NCBI GenBank assembly: GCA_030848705.1
Contig: CM061238.1
Location: forward strand, 32,642,655 to 32,706,654
DNA length: 64,000 nt
Reading direction: 5' to 3'
Source of the DNA: Heracleum sosnowskyi
Lineage: Eukaryota > Streptophyta > Magnoliopsida > Apiales > Apiaceae
Position numbers and translations under genes: made by a program. Below, piece after piece: positions 1-11,715 of the stretch (the stretch's first letter is position 1; every line of letters begins with the position of its first letter). The notes under the pieces are model-generated. The model was not told where the DNA came from. It did no database searches and was given only the letters and a program-made list of their open reading frames with translations.

Positions 1-1089
1 TTTTATATATATGTATATGAGAAAATATCCACATTTGAGCATACCTGGCCCTGATCAATACCCATTCTTATTATTGTGGCCCTTAACACTCTCCTAACAT
101 GTTAAACTGGATGTTGTATTTTGTTTAACGATGCTGCTTATTAAATAGTGTATCAAGTGTCAACTTTAATATGAACTAATTTTCTAGTGTAAGAAATAGC
201 TCAGTGGGACCATTGTCATGGAAGGCAAGTAAGTCAGTTAGTCTTATATAACATTCTCAGAGTAAACTTCAAACAACAACAATATGTGGGATCTAGAGTG
301 AGTTTTAGTCTATATGAGATATAGAGTGAGTTACTCTTTAGAGCGATGTGTGGGTGTCGTTATCATTGATTCTTTGACTTTCCACATTGAGTGAATGAGT
401 TAGACCCTCTGTTGCCTCAATAAATAGTATATTGCAGTGTTAGTTGACTGAGTAAAATGAGTAGGAAATAGATAGAAAATGCTAAGTAAAGGTTTTACTA
501 TTTTTGCGGCATTCTGTATACAGTATAAAATAGATATGGTAAACATTGCACCGTGTTCAGATTATCAAGATACTTACAATGATGTGTAAGCCTATTGCCG
601 CACATGAAATAACGTCTCTGGGATGTTGATGCACCCGTAGTGCCGCATCTCGCTTCATGCATCACCCGATATATCAGAGTAAAGAGGCATTTAGGTCCTT
701 GTTTGCAATTTGAGGCATTTTCGAGAAGATACCTTCAAAATTGGGTATATAGGACCATAACCCTATTGATATGGACAAAAAAGTATTTATAGAAATATAA
801 TTAATGATTCATTGGAAATGCCCAATATTCAAGGCCCAAAACCCTGATTATTTATTAATTTCGTAATTATTAAATAGGGAAAATATACAGCTCATGAAAA
901 GAGTCCAAAATATGGTAAATTCATCAAAGAAGGATCCAGAATCCCAATTAAAAGGAAATAATGAGTCATAGTCCTTATCAACAAGGAAAAAACTTATCCA
1001 CTAAGAAATACAATGTTTATCCATTATCAAAAAGGAGACTTATTCGCTAAGTCTCCTAAACTTACTCTAAATACAAGGCTCCCCACGCC

Positions 1090-1098
1090 TATATAAAG
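1090..1098 (+). promoter_or_regulatory. TATA box of the F LTR
   Basis: TATATAAAG lies about 340 bp before the end of the LTR and 375 bp before the first gag codon. This is the usual place for the retrotransposon promoter. No other TATA-like site is better placed between here and the PBS. Confidence 0.6.
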
Positions 1099-1120
1099 GG
1101 TCTGACCCCTCATCTCAGAA

Positions 1121-1186
1121 CTACGTTTTGGACACAGCTCCATACGTCATCTACTACGTTTTGGACACAGCTCTATACGTCATCTA
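1121..1186 (+). repeat. 33-bp tandem repeat in the F LTR
   Basis: Two 33-bp units (1121-1153 and 1154-1186), each starting CTACGTTTTGGACACAGCTC, differ at one base. A third start (CAACGTTTT) follows at once, and a related ACTACGTTTTT recurs near 1278. The repeat lies just downstream of the TATA box, so it would be in the R/U5 part of the transcript. Confidence 0.8.
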
Positions 1187-1434
1187 CAACGTTTTAAACT
1201 TCATCCTCGAATAAGGACATACAAGTCAATACGTCCTTGGTGTGCCCCTGCCACCATAGCCCCGAGGGCAACATCAGAACTACGTTTTTGTCTTGATTCT
1301 CAGCACTGATTGAGATACGTAGGCATCTTGTGAGGACCGATTTAGTCTCGAAACACAAGTGCAGCCATTAAAGCTCGAAGCTCTCTTAAATCCCGACAAT
1401 TAATTTACAAGCACGTTTTTTAATCCACAACATT

Positions 1435-1452
1435 TGGCGCCGTCTCTGGGAA
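1435..1452 (+). other. Primer-binding site of element F
   Basis: TGGCGCCGTCTCTGGGAA follows the LTR end after two bases. It resembles the TGGCGCCGTTGCC-type PBS of Tat/Athila elements, which is usually attributed to a tRNA-Asp 3' end. The last half deviates from that form. Confidence 0.65.
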
Positions 1453-1465
1453 GACAAAATCAACC

Positions 1466-3361
1466 ATGGCAAACACACGAAGAAAAACTCGAGATACTCA
1501 AACTTCTGAGGAGCTTCCTATCACCTCTAAGGCTGATACTCTCGGAAATCAACCACCGCCAACTACTGGCATTCAAGGGGCGAATATCCCCCTCACCACT
1601 ACTCAAGGACCCGAAATCCCAATTTCGATTGAAGTGATGAATCCCCTGCAGATGGTCATTCATGGATCTAATCCATAAGAGACCATTCACCAGCAACCAA
1701 TCACGACCTTCCCACTGCTCATAAATGCACCAAGTGGTCTTCAACTCCATACTACTGATCTTCCTCAATACGCAACTCAAACCTTGGGGATGCCGGGCTA
1801 TGGCATGCCCCCTCGACCCATGGCGGGCGGTAGTGGCCTCAATCCCACCTACCACAAGGCATACGTTCCCCCTTATATACAAGGTCTGGGACCCCAAAAT
1901 CTACAAACTCAAACTCGAAGGACCCCTTTGATTCGAGTTTACTCGGGACCCTACACCGAGGATGAGAATGACTCAACTGGAGAAGAAGGGGATGTTGCCC
2001 CAAGGAGAAGACGTTCTTCTCAAACAAATCGGGAACAATCCCAAACTACTAAGGAAAAGATTACGGCCCATGAGGCAGAGACTGCAAAGCTTAAAAAATT
2101 ATTGGCAGAGGAGGAAGCAGCGAGAGCACAACGAGTCCCTGTGATTAATTTGGACCCGACACCAAGAACAACCAAGAGGACTGAAGCCCCAAGGGGTGAT
2201 CCTAGTATTTTGTTGCCTCTAGGAGATCCTGATGATCCTACACCACCATTCACTCAAGACATCATGAAAGCTACCATATCCAGGAAGTTTAAGATGCCAA
2301 CGATCAAAGCTTATGATGGAACGGGGGATCCCGCAAATCATGTAAGAACCTTCTCCAATGCACTGATGTTGCAGCCAACCAACGATGCGGTCAAGTGTAG
2401 GGCGTTTCCGCAAACCTTGGCAGGCATGGCCCAACGTTGGTATAGTCATCTTCCTCCCAACTCTATTGGGTCTTTTAAGGAACTAAGCAAAGCTTTGATC
2501 AATCAATTCGTTAGTGGAAGAGTGCATGAGAAAAGCTCTGCATCACTCATGGGAATCCAACAAGGAAAGAATGAAGCCCTAAGGGATTATATCAACCGAT
2601 TCACCCGGGAGGCTCTGAAAGTCCCGGACTTAGAGGATAAAGTGGCTATGATAGCCCTGCAGCAAAGAACTACTGATGATCACTTCAAAAGATTGTTAGC
2701 AAAACATCCACCCGAGAGCATGCTGAAGCTCCAAGATAGAGCAGGAAAGTACATTAAGGCTGAAGAAAGCATGAGAAAGTATGAACCCACTACTGGTGGT
2801 AGTGGAAATTCAAAGAAAAGAAAGGAGACACGGGAGTATGACATCAAGGAAAAGTTTCCTAGAACATCAAAGGATTCTGATTCTCCACCTAAGAGGAGCA
2901 ATTTTGGGCCAAAGTTTATGGAGTATGCAAGATTGAACACTCCCAGGAGCCAAATTCTGATGGAGATAGCTAAGGAGGGAGATCTCCGATGGCCGAAGCC
3001 ACTAAGGACTGATATGTCTAAACGGAACCAAAACCAATTCTGTCGGTTCCACAAGGAAGTCGGTCATGATACCGACGATTGTAGACAACTGAAAGATGAG
3101 ATCGAGTTTCTGATAGGGAGAGGAAAGCTCAATAAATTCACCAAGGATGGAAATCAAGGGAGTCAAAGAGGAAACTATGAAAGGAAAGATTATGATAGAA
3201 GGGACAACGATCAAGATCGAAATCCCAAGCCCCGAGGGTCAGTTATCAACATGATATTCGGAGGACCAACTGCTGCTGGGTCCTCCCGAAACTCAAGAAA
3301 GGCCTATGCCCGAGAAGTAATGACTGTGGTCGGAGAAGCACCGAAATGTGCCCGAACATAA
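1466..3361 (+). pseudogene. gag: Element F gag (capsid/nucleocapsid), broken
   Basis: The frame opens at ATG 1466, 14 bases after the PBS, and runs to 3361 with an internal TAA at 1676-1678. Reading continues in the same frame, so one stop codon splits the gene. Around 2270-2720 is the retrotransposon gag (capsid) domain, with the typical AQRWY...SIGSFKEL stretch. Near 3041-3085 a zinc-knuckle variant of the form C-x2-H-x4-H-x4-C is visible, which is common in Tat gag proteins. The region between (2780-2880) is charged and low in complexity. The TAA at 3359-3361 may be another acquired stop, because protease follows in the same frame. Confidence 0.8.
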
Positions 3362-3931
3362 GTATCAATAGGTTTTGATGATTCTGACTTAGAGGGAGTG
3401 AAGTTTCCCCAAGATGATCCCTTAGTCATCGTACATGTGATAGGGAATTCTGAAATAAAGAGAGTTTTGGTCGACAATGGAGCTTCAGTGGACATCTTGT
3501 TCCATGATGCTTTCATCAAGATGGGCTATACTGACTCTCAGTTGACACCCTCGAATATGCCCATATATGGATTCAATGGAGTGGAGTCAAAGGTGGAAGG
3601 CACTATCCAACTCCCAATGACAATGGGGCAAGGGTCGAATATGTCTACTCAGATGTTGAACTTCATAGTTATAAAGGCAACTTCAACCTACAATGCAATC
3701 CTGGGAAGGACGGGTCTTCATGCGTTCAAGGCTGTTGCCTCATCTTATCACCTGAAAATCAAGTTCCCAACAAGGAATGGGATTGGTGAAGAACGAAGAG
3801 ACCAAAAGATGGCTAGAAGTTGTTATGTAGCCACGTTAAGGCCTGATGGAATCAGGGGCAGGTTCTCCTCATTGAAGACATGGATACTAGTGATAATGAG
3901 GACCGAAGAGGGAAACCAGCTGAGGATTTAA
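3362..3931 (+). pseudogene. Element F aspartic protease region
   Basis: This continues in the gag frame after the TAA at 3359-3361. The active-site motif VDNGAS is at about 3469-3486, in the context of a typical Tat protease (DNG followed by DILF). The second conserved part, ILGRTGLHAFKA, is near 3700. The frame closes at 3931, while the reverse-transcriptase frame is already open from 3880 in another phase. A frameshift between about 3850 and 3930 therefore separates protease from polymerase. In relatives these are one polyprotein. Confidence 0.8.
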
Positions 3932-5010
3932 TCCCAATTCCCTTAGTCCCTAGTGAACCGGAGAAGGTGACTTATGTTGGAGCACTATTGCCTGAACCAT
4001 TGAAAAGCAAGCTCATATCTTTTCTTCAAGAGAACAATGATGTTTTTGCTTGGACAACGGCTGACATGCCAGGGATTGATCCCCAATTGATAACCCACAA
4101 ATTGAATGTGGATCCTGAAAGGAAGACGGTGAAACCGAAGAAGAGAAATTTTGCTCCAGAGAGGCAAGAGGCCATTAAACAAGAAGTAGAAAAGCTTCTG
4201 GAGGCCGGATTCATTGAAGAGATACAATTCCCAGAATGGTTGGCTAACCCGGTGATGGTCAAAAAGGCCAATGGAAAATGGAGAATGTGTGTACACTTCA
4301 CCGATTTGAACGATGCATGTCCTAAGGATTGTTTTCCCTTACCAAGGATTGATGCCCTAATAGATGCCACAGCTGGGCACGAGATGCTAAGTTTCATGGA
4401 TGGCTTCAGTGGATACAACCAAATCAAGATGCACAAAGATGACATCTCTAAGGTATCATTCATCACTGACTTTGGTGTTTTCTGTTATCTAGTCATGGCA
4501 TTTGGACTTAAGAATGCAGGGGCAACATACCAAAGATTGGTGAACAAAATTTTTGAACACCTAATTGGAAAAACCATGGAGGTCTATGTGGATGATATGT
4601 TGGTTAAAAGCCTCGATAAGGCCGATCATATAAACCATCTACAGGAAGCGTTTGAAGTGTTGAGGCACCACAAGATGATGTTGAATCCAGCTAAGTGTGC
4701 CTTTGATGTAGGCTCAGGTAAGTTTTTAGGCCTGATGGTTTCCAAGAGAGGAATCGAGGCTAATCCCGATAAAATCAAAGCAATTCTAGACATGGAACCA
4801 CCACGGACTGTCAAGGATGTCCAGAAACTAACGGGAAGAGTGGCAGCATTGGGAAGATTCATCTCCAAGTCAGGAGAGAAATGCCTACCTTTTTTCAAAG
4901 CACTCAAGAACGTGAAAAATTTTGAGTGGACAACTGAAAGCCAGGAGGCCTTTGAGGCCCTGAAGAAATACATGGTTGAGACACCACTGTTGGCAAAGCC
5001 AAAGCTTTGA
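3880..5010 (+). pseudogene. pol: Element F reverse transcriptase
   Basis: Copies element RNA into cDNA. The gypsy RT order is clear: a linker rich in KPKKRNF, the LEAGFI...VMVKKANGKWRMC block, the FMDGFSGYNQI block, the AFGLKNAGATYQR block, and the catalytic YVDD at 4585-4596. After that come the VSKRGIEANPDKI block and the connection to RNase H (FEWT near 4918). A TGA at 5008-5010 stops the frame, but the same frame resumes at once, so it is a single nonsense change. Without the frameshift and stop codons this would be an ordinary full-length domain. Confidence 0.9.
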
Positions 5011-5391
5011 GAAATTCTCTATTTGTACTTGGCGGTTTGTAACACAGCCCTTGGAGCCGTTTTGGTAAAAGAAGAATTGAAGGTTCAGAAACCCATCTAC
5101 TACGTAAGTAAGATTCTACATGGGGAAGAAATAAACTACTCTACGATAGAGAAGTTTACCTTAGCCTTGATAATGGCCTCAAGAAAGCTACGCCCATACT
5201 TCCAGGCACACAAGATAGAGGTCTTGACCAATAAGACTCTAAGAAACATCTTGCATAGCCCTCAAGTTAGTGGAAGGTTGATCAAATGGGCTATTGAATT
5301 GGGAGAATTTGACATCAAGTACAAGCCTCGAATGGCCATAAAAGCTCAAGCACTCGCCGACTTCATGGTTGAATGCACTATTGACAACTAG
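5011..5391 (+). pseudogene. Element F first RNase H domain (gypsy type)
   Basis: It is in the same frame as the RT after the TGA at 5008-5010. It shows the gypsy RNase H pattern: LAVCNTALGAVLV, then PIYYVSK, YSTIEK and the LADFMVE end block. The usual SETA-type strand has become CNTA. Two in-frame TAG codons follow (5389-5391 and 5404-5406), separating it from the second RNase H, which continues in the same phase. Confidence 0.8.
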
Positions 5392-5439
5392 GAAGTCGGG
5401 GGGTAGGAAGTAATAGATGAAGATAATAAAGATGAAGAC

Positions 5440-6673
5440 ATGGTGTCCAAAGAATGTTGGGTGCTCTATTTTTATGGAGCATCAAAAACAAAATCAAGTG
5501 CAGCAGGTTTGGTGCTACAAAGTCCTGATGGATTTCTCATAGAGTACACACTAAAACTGGACTTCCCAATGACAAACAACGAAGCTGAGTACGAAGCCCT
5601 GATAGCTGGCTTAGGGCTGGCTGGAGCCTTGAGACTTAAAACTTTGAAAGTGTGTGGAGACTCGAGGCTAGTGGTTTCCCAAGTAAATGGGGAGTTTGAA
5701 GCCAGAGATGAAGTCATGGCCAAGTACCTAAAACTTGTTAAGGCCATCATGACTCAGTTTGATGAATGCTATGTGGAACATATTCCAAGGGAAGAGAACA
5801 TAAAGGCCGATGCCTTGTCTAAGTTTGCTTCTTCTGAAATTGATAACTACGCTGGAAGTGTATACTTCCAAGTCTTGAAGACCCCAAGCATCAATGGAAA
5901 GTTGGTAGCACCTATTGATGTTGCTAGTTGTTGGATGGATCCCATCAAAGCTCATCTAGAAACTGGGTGGCTACCCAACGACACTTCAGAAGCACGAAAG
6001 CTATATGTGAGAGCACTAAGGTATGCCCTGATTGAGGGAATCCTGTACAAAAAGTCTTTCATTATTCTTTACTTAAAATGCTTGAGACCTCAAGAGGCAG
6101 AATTGGCCCTAAGGGAAGTACATGAAGGAATTTGTGAGCAGCACTTGGGGGGCAGAGCCCTTGCTCATAAAATCACTCGTCTAGGTTTCTATTGGCCAAG
6201 CATACTTGCAGATGCTAAGAGTTACGTGAAGAAATGTGAACGGTGCCAAAAGCATGCACCGGTGGTTAGACAACCACCAAAGATGATGACATCCATAAAC
6301 TCACATATCCCATTCGCCATGTGGGGGATGGATATACTTGGACCATTTCCAATGGCAAGTGCGCAAAGAAAATTCTTGATAGTAGCAATCGACTACTTCA
6401 CCAAGTGGATTGAGGCTAAGCCTTTAGCCAAGATAACCACCAAGCAGGTGATACATTTCTTCTGGGAAAATGTGTTATGCAGGTATGGAATTCCACGAAT
6501 CCTGGTTACGGACAATGGAACTCAATTCAACAATGATGAATTCAAAAAGTATTGTGACGAGAATGATATCAAGTTACGCTTCACTTCTGTTGCCCATCCT
6601 CAAGCCAATGGGCAAACTGACGTTACAAATCAAATTATCCTGGATGGACTAAAGAAAAGAGTTGAACGCTCTA
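5440..6673 (+). pseudogene. Element F second RNase H and integrase, N-terminal part
   Basis: The second RNase H (about 5453-5830) is of the archaeal-like type specific to Tat elements. Its first catalytic Asp is replaced (LYFYGASK instead of a D before G), while NNEAEYEA, CGDSRLVV and KADALS keep the others. Integrase follows: an HHCC zinc-binding region at about 6121-6250 ending CERCQKH, then the catalytic core with Asp in GMDILGPFP (near 6328) and Asp in TDNGTQF (codon 6511). Thirty-five residues later, where the catalytic Glu is expected, codon 6619 is GAC (Asp), so the enzyme has lost its canonical DDE triad. The frame is cut at 6673 by the LTR of element A. Confidence 0.85.
6669..6673. 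repeat. Target-site duplication of element A, left copy
   Basis: CTCTA directly precedes the TG of the A LTR. The same five bases follow the CA of the other A LTR at 63045-63049. This proves that the 56-kb interval between them is one insertion with later insertions inside. Confidence 0.95.
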
Positions 6674-7224
6674 TGTTGCCCAGTAATAAACAATTGTAAA
6701 AGGGGGGTTGAATACAATTGTATAAGATTCTCGACTTATTCAAGTATATAACACAAATATGAAAGAACAATAACAGCTTTATTAAATCTGATATAAAACT
6801 GTTACAAACTCTCTCAAGAAATTCTGATGTTCTTGAGAGCTGCTAGGTTACACAAATACTCGAGTGTATGATCGTTGTTAAAACGAAACCTAAACTGTGT
6901 TTATATACTTCACACAGCTTCTCTATCAATAACAAGATAAGTCCTAATCAATTACAAAGATTGAAACATATCCTTAATCGATAGCTACATTCTACAAACC
7001 AGGAACCGACAGAATAAACTTCCATGTTTAACTAGACTCCAAATATAACTCGAAGTAGGAATCCTGATCAGCTTCCAGTCCTGATGATCAATCCTGATCC
7101 CAGTCCTGATATTCATCCAGATCCTGACGACCATGCAATCCTGATAGATATGCATTACTGATGACGTCAGCAATCCTGATTAGTTGAGTCTAGCTCCTGA
7201 CGATCATTGAATTCTGATCTAACA
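6674..7224 (-). repeat. Element A 3' LTR (left side)
   Basis: 551 bp, TGTTGCCCAG...GATCTAACA as read on the plus strand. It has 9 base differences and no indels from the copy at 62494-63044 (about 1.6%, counted by eye). On the minus strand a TATATAAA lies at 6900-6907, in the same context (TATATAAACACAG) as in the LTRs of B and C. The segment 7060-7200 holds a cluster of CCTGAT/CCTGAC words. Confidence 0.95.
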
Positions 7225-7239
7225 ATCTCCCCCAATCTC
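7225..7239 (-). other. Polypurine tract of element A
   Basis: On the minus strand this reads GAGATTGGGGGAGAT, directly before the LTR. It is the same as the PPT of B and primes plus-strand DNA synthesis. Confidence 0.85.
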
Positions 7240-7334
7240 ATACTTTGTGAAATAAAGTATAGATTCCTAAGATTCAATGATGTCAAAAACATATATACAA
7301 AATGTACAAGTATCTTCAGTAACAACTTATCTGT

Positions 7335-7777
7335 TTAAATTCTTTGATAGAACAGATTCATCTTCAAGAAGTTGGATAACAAATTTTCTTCTTTTTCTTC
7401 AAGAATTTGAATCAGTCTTTCCTTAAGATTTCTGAGTTCTTCATCTTCCTCATTAATCTGGTAGATAGCTGCTCTGAGATTCAGTATGGAGCTTCTCTGA
7501 AGACTATATTCTTCAAGCAAAAGATAAGCAATTTCCTTCCCATCAGGATTGAGAGTAAGTTTAGTCATGCCAAAAGTTACTTCTTTAACAGCAGTACCCC
7601 TTTGCATTTCCACATCCTGATCTCTTTGATTTAAGTACATGGGAGTATAATTACCATTGAAATTACTGTTTCCATCCAGTCTTCTTCTTATTGTTGACAA
7701 AATCATGTCACTCCACACTTTGCACACTTGATTCTTCCATCTTAACAGATAGTGAACATATTTCAGTTCCTGTGTAG
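7335..7777 (-). pseudogene. Element A env-like ORF, C-terminal piece
   Basis: This is the last about 145 codons of the env-like protein, colinear with the end of the B copy (24615-25052). It contains the conserved ending with NLRAAIYQINEEDEEL and a Glu/Lys-rich, probably coiled-coil tail. It is separated from the rest of the gene by solo LTR C, which is bordered by a TTTTC duplication. The frame inside this piece is open. No function is known for this domain. Confidence 0.8.
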
Positions 7778-7782
7778 TTTTC
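7778..7782. repeat. Target-site duplication of solo LTR C, left copy
   Basis: TTTTC precedes the TG of the solo LTR, and an identical TTTTC follows its CA at 8275-8279. Removing the LTR and one copy restores colinearity with element B. Confidence 0.92.
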
Positions 7783-8274
7783 TGTTAGATATAATTGCTG
7801 ACGTTTGCTCATCAGTGTTTAAGTACCAGGTACTCATCAGAGTTTACTAGAAGCCAGTCAGAGTTTGATAAAGTCTGACGGGGTGAAGAGTTCATTAACT
7901 GTCGGTGCTAATATGAAGATTCTAGAAGCAATATATCTTGAAGATGGAAAGAAGCAAGATATATTGAGACAGTTAAGGAAACGGAATAGAAGACAGAAGC
8001 AATTCTAATTTGATATGATTTGTATAGCTAATTTATAGGAATATCAATTAGAGATTGATTATGTAGTTGTGTACTATATAAACACAGATAGGTTAACCCT
8101 AAAAGGAATGCGAATACTGAATATATTATTCTTGTAACCTAGCAGCTCTCTGTGATTCTTTAACATCACTGAGAGAAGAATTATTTATATAATTCAGTTG
8201 TTGATTCATAAACAGTGTTCTCAATTGTTATTATCATACTTATATTGATTATATATTGTGTATTCGGCCTAACA
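7783..8274 (+). mobile_element. Solo LTR C, related Sirevirus family
   Basis: 492 bp, TGTTAGATAT...GGCCTAACA, flanked by a TTTTC duplication with no internal region. It is therefore the product of recombination between two LTRs. The orientation is plus: TATATAAA at 8075-8082 is followed by ACACAG as in the B LTR, and a CTAGCAGCTCT stretch is shared with B downstream. It is clearly shorter and more diverged than the A and B LTRs, so it belongs to a related but different subfamily. It sits inside the A env-like gene. Confidence 0.9.
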
Positions 8275-11200
8275 TTTTCATCAGCAGATCTTGAATAGAT
8301 AGAATCTTCACACTACCATCTTTCATGAAGTACATAAGCTTTTCTTTCTTTTCAATACCATCATGACAATCTATAACTATATCAACAGCTAATAAATTGT
8401 TCAGGTTTTCAGAAGTTAAAGTACCTCCAATTTCAGTTAAGGAGTAAAGATCAACATAAGACATGTTCAGATATTCAGCATCCCTGTGTCCAACACCTCC
8501 TCTTGAATTACTTGTTAGTTGCTTCAGATTTGAAAACATCCTTAGCCAGAGTGCTTTTGATCTAACCATATCAGATAAATCAACAACACTTGAAGCACTT
8601 GTAATAATTCCACCAGACTGAAAATTGATAGGTGTATCACACCTCAGTGTACTAATGTGTTTCCACTTCTTGTCTTTCTCCTTTTCATGAGCATAGCTTC
8701 TTTCAAGTAAAGATTCTTGTTTGCTTGAGTTCCCCACTTTATTTTATTTGAAAGTTTAAGCCTTTGAATATAGAGATTGAAATCTCTATTTGTTCTTCTT
8801 GTAATATCTCTTCTTCTAGCTTCTTCTTCTTCATCTACTTCTTTGTTGTGAGAATCAACCACAGTAGATAAGATTAACAAATCAATCTCTTGCAGAATTT
8901 CAGATTCATCAGGATCTTGAACATTGTCAGGAACAATATTAGGATTAGAATCTTCAATTTGATTTGTATTGCAGAGAATTAATTGTCTTGGCTTTCTTCT
9001 CAATTCAGGTTCTTCTTCAACATTTCCATCATCACCAAAAGTAGATCTGTCAGGAACTACTAGAGTTTGAATAGGTTCAGGAATTTCTTCAATTCTTAAC
9101 CCTCTAGACCTTGTTTGTCTAGGTACTGTTTGAGTTGAAGAACCTCTTCTAATTCTTCTAGCACCTCTCCTACCTCTGCCTCCTCTACCTCTAGTAGAAG
9201 CAGAATAGCTTTCCATTATCTCTCTTTGTTGTCTCAAAAATTCTTCATGTGAGATATCTGGATATTCTTCACTTGCTGTAGAGAGTGCTTTTCTAGCAAA
9301 TAATTGTTGAACTCTTTTACCAGTGTGATAAAGAGTAACAACTCTACCATCTCTTGTAGTAAACTTCTGGAATAGATTTGATGCATCTTCAGGATTATCA
9401 ATAAGCACATCTTCATCACCTTCAGGAATTGTAGCAAGAGTATGTCCATGACCAGGTGTCAGGATTTGTTCTTCCGTCAGGATCTGAGATTGCACCAATG
9501 TTCTTACTGTCTTAACTCCAGAATCAGAAACATGAGTTGACTGCGTTGTTTGACTTTGAGAAGTTTGAATTGTAGACTTCAAAATAGCAGCATCAGAGGT
9601 TTCTCCTTGTATCACTTTGTCACAACCATCATCTCCAGTATCATCATCATTATTCCGTAATACTAGATCAGGTGTACATTTTGTCTGACTACCCTTCTCC
9701 CCCTTTTTGACATCAGGATTTGACAATAAATTTATAATTAAGGAAAGAAAGGCTTGAATGTCAGTTACCTTAGTATCTAGAGAATCAATCCTTCTGTTGA
9801 TGGAAGTTTGTTCAGTAACAACAGACTTCACTTGGGATTCTACTACCCTTAGTTGAAAAGCAGTAGGCACCTTTGTAAAATTCTGAAATATATCAGTCCT
9901 CACTTTGTCAGTTGAACTCTTGATAGAATCAATCTCACTTTTCAGGCTTTTGGATAACAGAGTTGTAGCCTTTAGATGATTCTTCAAGTCTTGATTCTCT
10001 ATAGATTTCACTGCATCATAGGCATGTTCCAAAGCAGAAGAATAACTTACAGATTCAGCAGAACTGTGCCATGAATTGTTCCATTCATTCTGTCTAAGTG
10101 CCTCAGCAGGATTAAAGGAAGGAATAGAAAAATCTTGTCTTTGATCTTTCCCAGTGTAAGCATTGCCAGCCATAAATGTACTTGATGAACCAAAAGTAGT
10201 TCCAAGACTAACTTTGAGTGCTGTAGCAAGCTGATCCTTCTCTTTTCGATTCTCATCATCATCACTATCATCAGAGTCATCATCATCAGTACTATGAGGA
10301 ACATCAGGATCAAAAATAGCTATACCTTTCAGTTTATCCTGTGATTCTGAGATAGGATGGTCCATTGGTCTTGAACGAAGTGGCTGTATCAGGATAGGCT
10401 CAGCATCAGGAGCACCACTAGCGTCAGGATTAACACCGTCAAGATTTGATATGCTTGCATCAGTATTTGCTACCAATGGTTCTTGTGGAGCTTGAGGTTC
10501 AGAAGCTGCTTCAACACTTTGAGTTAAAGGTTCTTGTGTGCTTCCCTCATTGACAGTGTCCTCGACCAATCTTTGAACTTCATCTGCACCATAAATCCCT
10601 TGAGCATTGTCAGGAATTTTCTTAGAAACTGTAGCTTGGCCTGCATCTTCACTTTGAGAAGATGGTTCTTGTGTAGCTAGAATGTTGATGTCTTTATTCT
10701 CCCTTTGAGAAAATGGTTCTTGTGTGACCATTCCACTAGCTAAGCCTTCACCCAAACTTTGATTGAGTGGTTCTTGTGTGGCTGGATCATCAGTAAGAGC
10801 TGCTGAACCACTTTGAGGTTCAGGTTCTTGTGGGCTTGATCCCTTCAGTTTCTTTTGTCTCTGATAGACTAACTCTTCTGCTTTCCTCAACTTTTCCATT
10901 GGATGTTTTATCCCAAGTTTGGAAGCAGCAGCACCATACTTCTCCCATGAAATATCAACAATTCTTTTTGTTGGACAGTCCTGTGCTGGAGAGTCTGAAA
11001 TAGTAACCACTCGACTTGGTGCATCATCAGGAATACTAACATCAGGATTTCCTTGAGCAGTTGAAACTGATTGCTCATTCAGAATAGAAGTGTCCTGTAC
11101 ATCAGTATCCTGCTTCTTTTCTAAAGGAATTGGATACATGCCCTTAGATAATCTCCTTTTCTTCTGTGGTGTAGACAATGGAACCACAACTTCATTAGCA

Positions 11201-11715
11201 GTATCAGCAACTTCCTTATTCACATTCATTATAGAGGATATAGGTAAGTCATCCTCTGAATCAGTCTCATCCCTAAGAACTAATTTTCTTTTAACAGAAA
11301 CAGCCTCAACACCCTTTGCATCTTTCTTTACCAGGACCCTTTGTACACCCCCTTGTAACTTCTTTTTAGTGAGTGGTGTAGAGGAAAAATCCTTTGAACC
11401 TGATTGCCTTCCTGACACATCAGTTCTAGCTGATTTCTTTGATTTTACAACTAAAATCTTTTGAGAGACATTAGAGGTGGCTGTTGACTGTTTAGACTGT
11501 TTAGGATGAATGCTTGGGTTAGGAACAAGGTGTGATTGGCCTTGCCCCATAGCATGAGAAAGTAATCCATAACAAGTAGGCATTTTCTGATGTAAGAAAA
11601 ACCTAACCTCATCAGGAATAAAAGCATTTCCAATGAAACCATTTGTCTTATCACTGTTGACTAAGGACTTAATATTATTCTCAGTCTGTTTGTTCATGAA
11701 TGATGAAGACGCCAT
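8275..11715 (-). pseudogene. Element A env-like ORF, N-terminal and central part
   Basis: It starts at ATG 11715 in good plant context (GGAATGGCG) and is open to about 8644. A one-base deletion near 8735, relative to B, shifts the frame, and the rest to 8275 continues in a second frame. It has an N-terminal FIPDEVRFFLHQKMPT block, six QEPxxQS-type repeats (about 10470-10850), an Asp-rich acidic stretch near 10260-10290, a helical probably coiled-coil region (about 9760-10030) and an Arg/Gly-rich patch near 9140-9210. I see no signal peptide and no convincing membrane segment. The name env-like only reflects its position after pol in Sireviruses. This copy preserves the start that is missing in B. 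Confidence 0.85.

Larger units (their letters stand above)
1..1432 (+). repeat. Element F 5' LTR (start undetermined)
   Basis: The LTR must end at about 1432 with ...CA, directly before the PBS. A TATA box at 1090 puts the transcription start near 1120, which leaves an R-U5 of about 300 bp. Positions 1-1080 hold AT-rich sequence with no ORF and no recognisable gene. Some of it is probably U3, but where U3 stops and older flanking DNA starts cannot be told without the 3' LTR. Confidence 0.6.
1..6673 (+). mobile_element. Element F, 5' part: Ty3/gypsy Tat-lineage retrotransposon
   Basis: This is the outermost element of the nest. The order is LTR promoter and leader, PBS, gag, aspartic protease, reverse transcriptase, a first RNase H, a second RNase H and integrase. 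Two RNase H domains before the integrase are the hallmark of the Tat lineage, and no chromodomain is visible. The coding region carries at least four in-frame stops and one frameshift, so it is dead. Integrase is interrupted at 6673 by element A and continues at 63050. The 3' LTR is outside the window, so the LTR start and the age cannot be determined. Confidence 0.85.
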
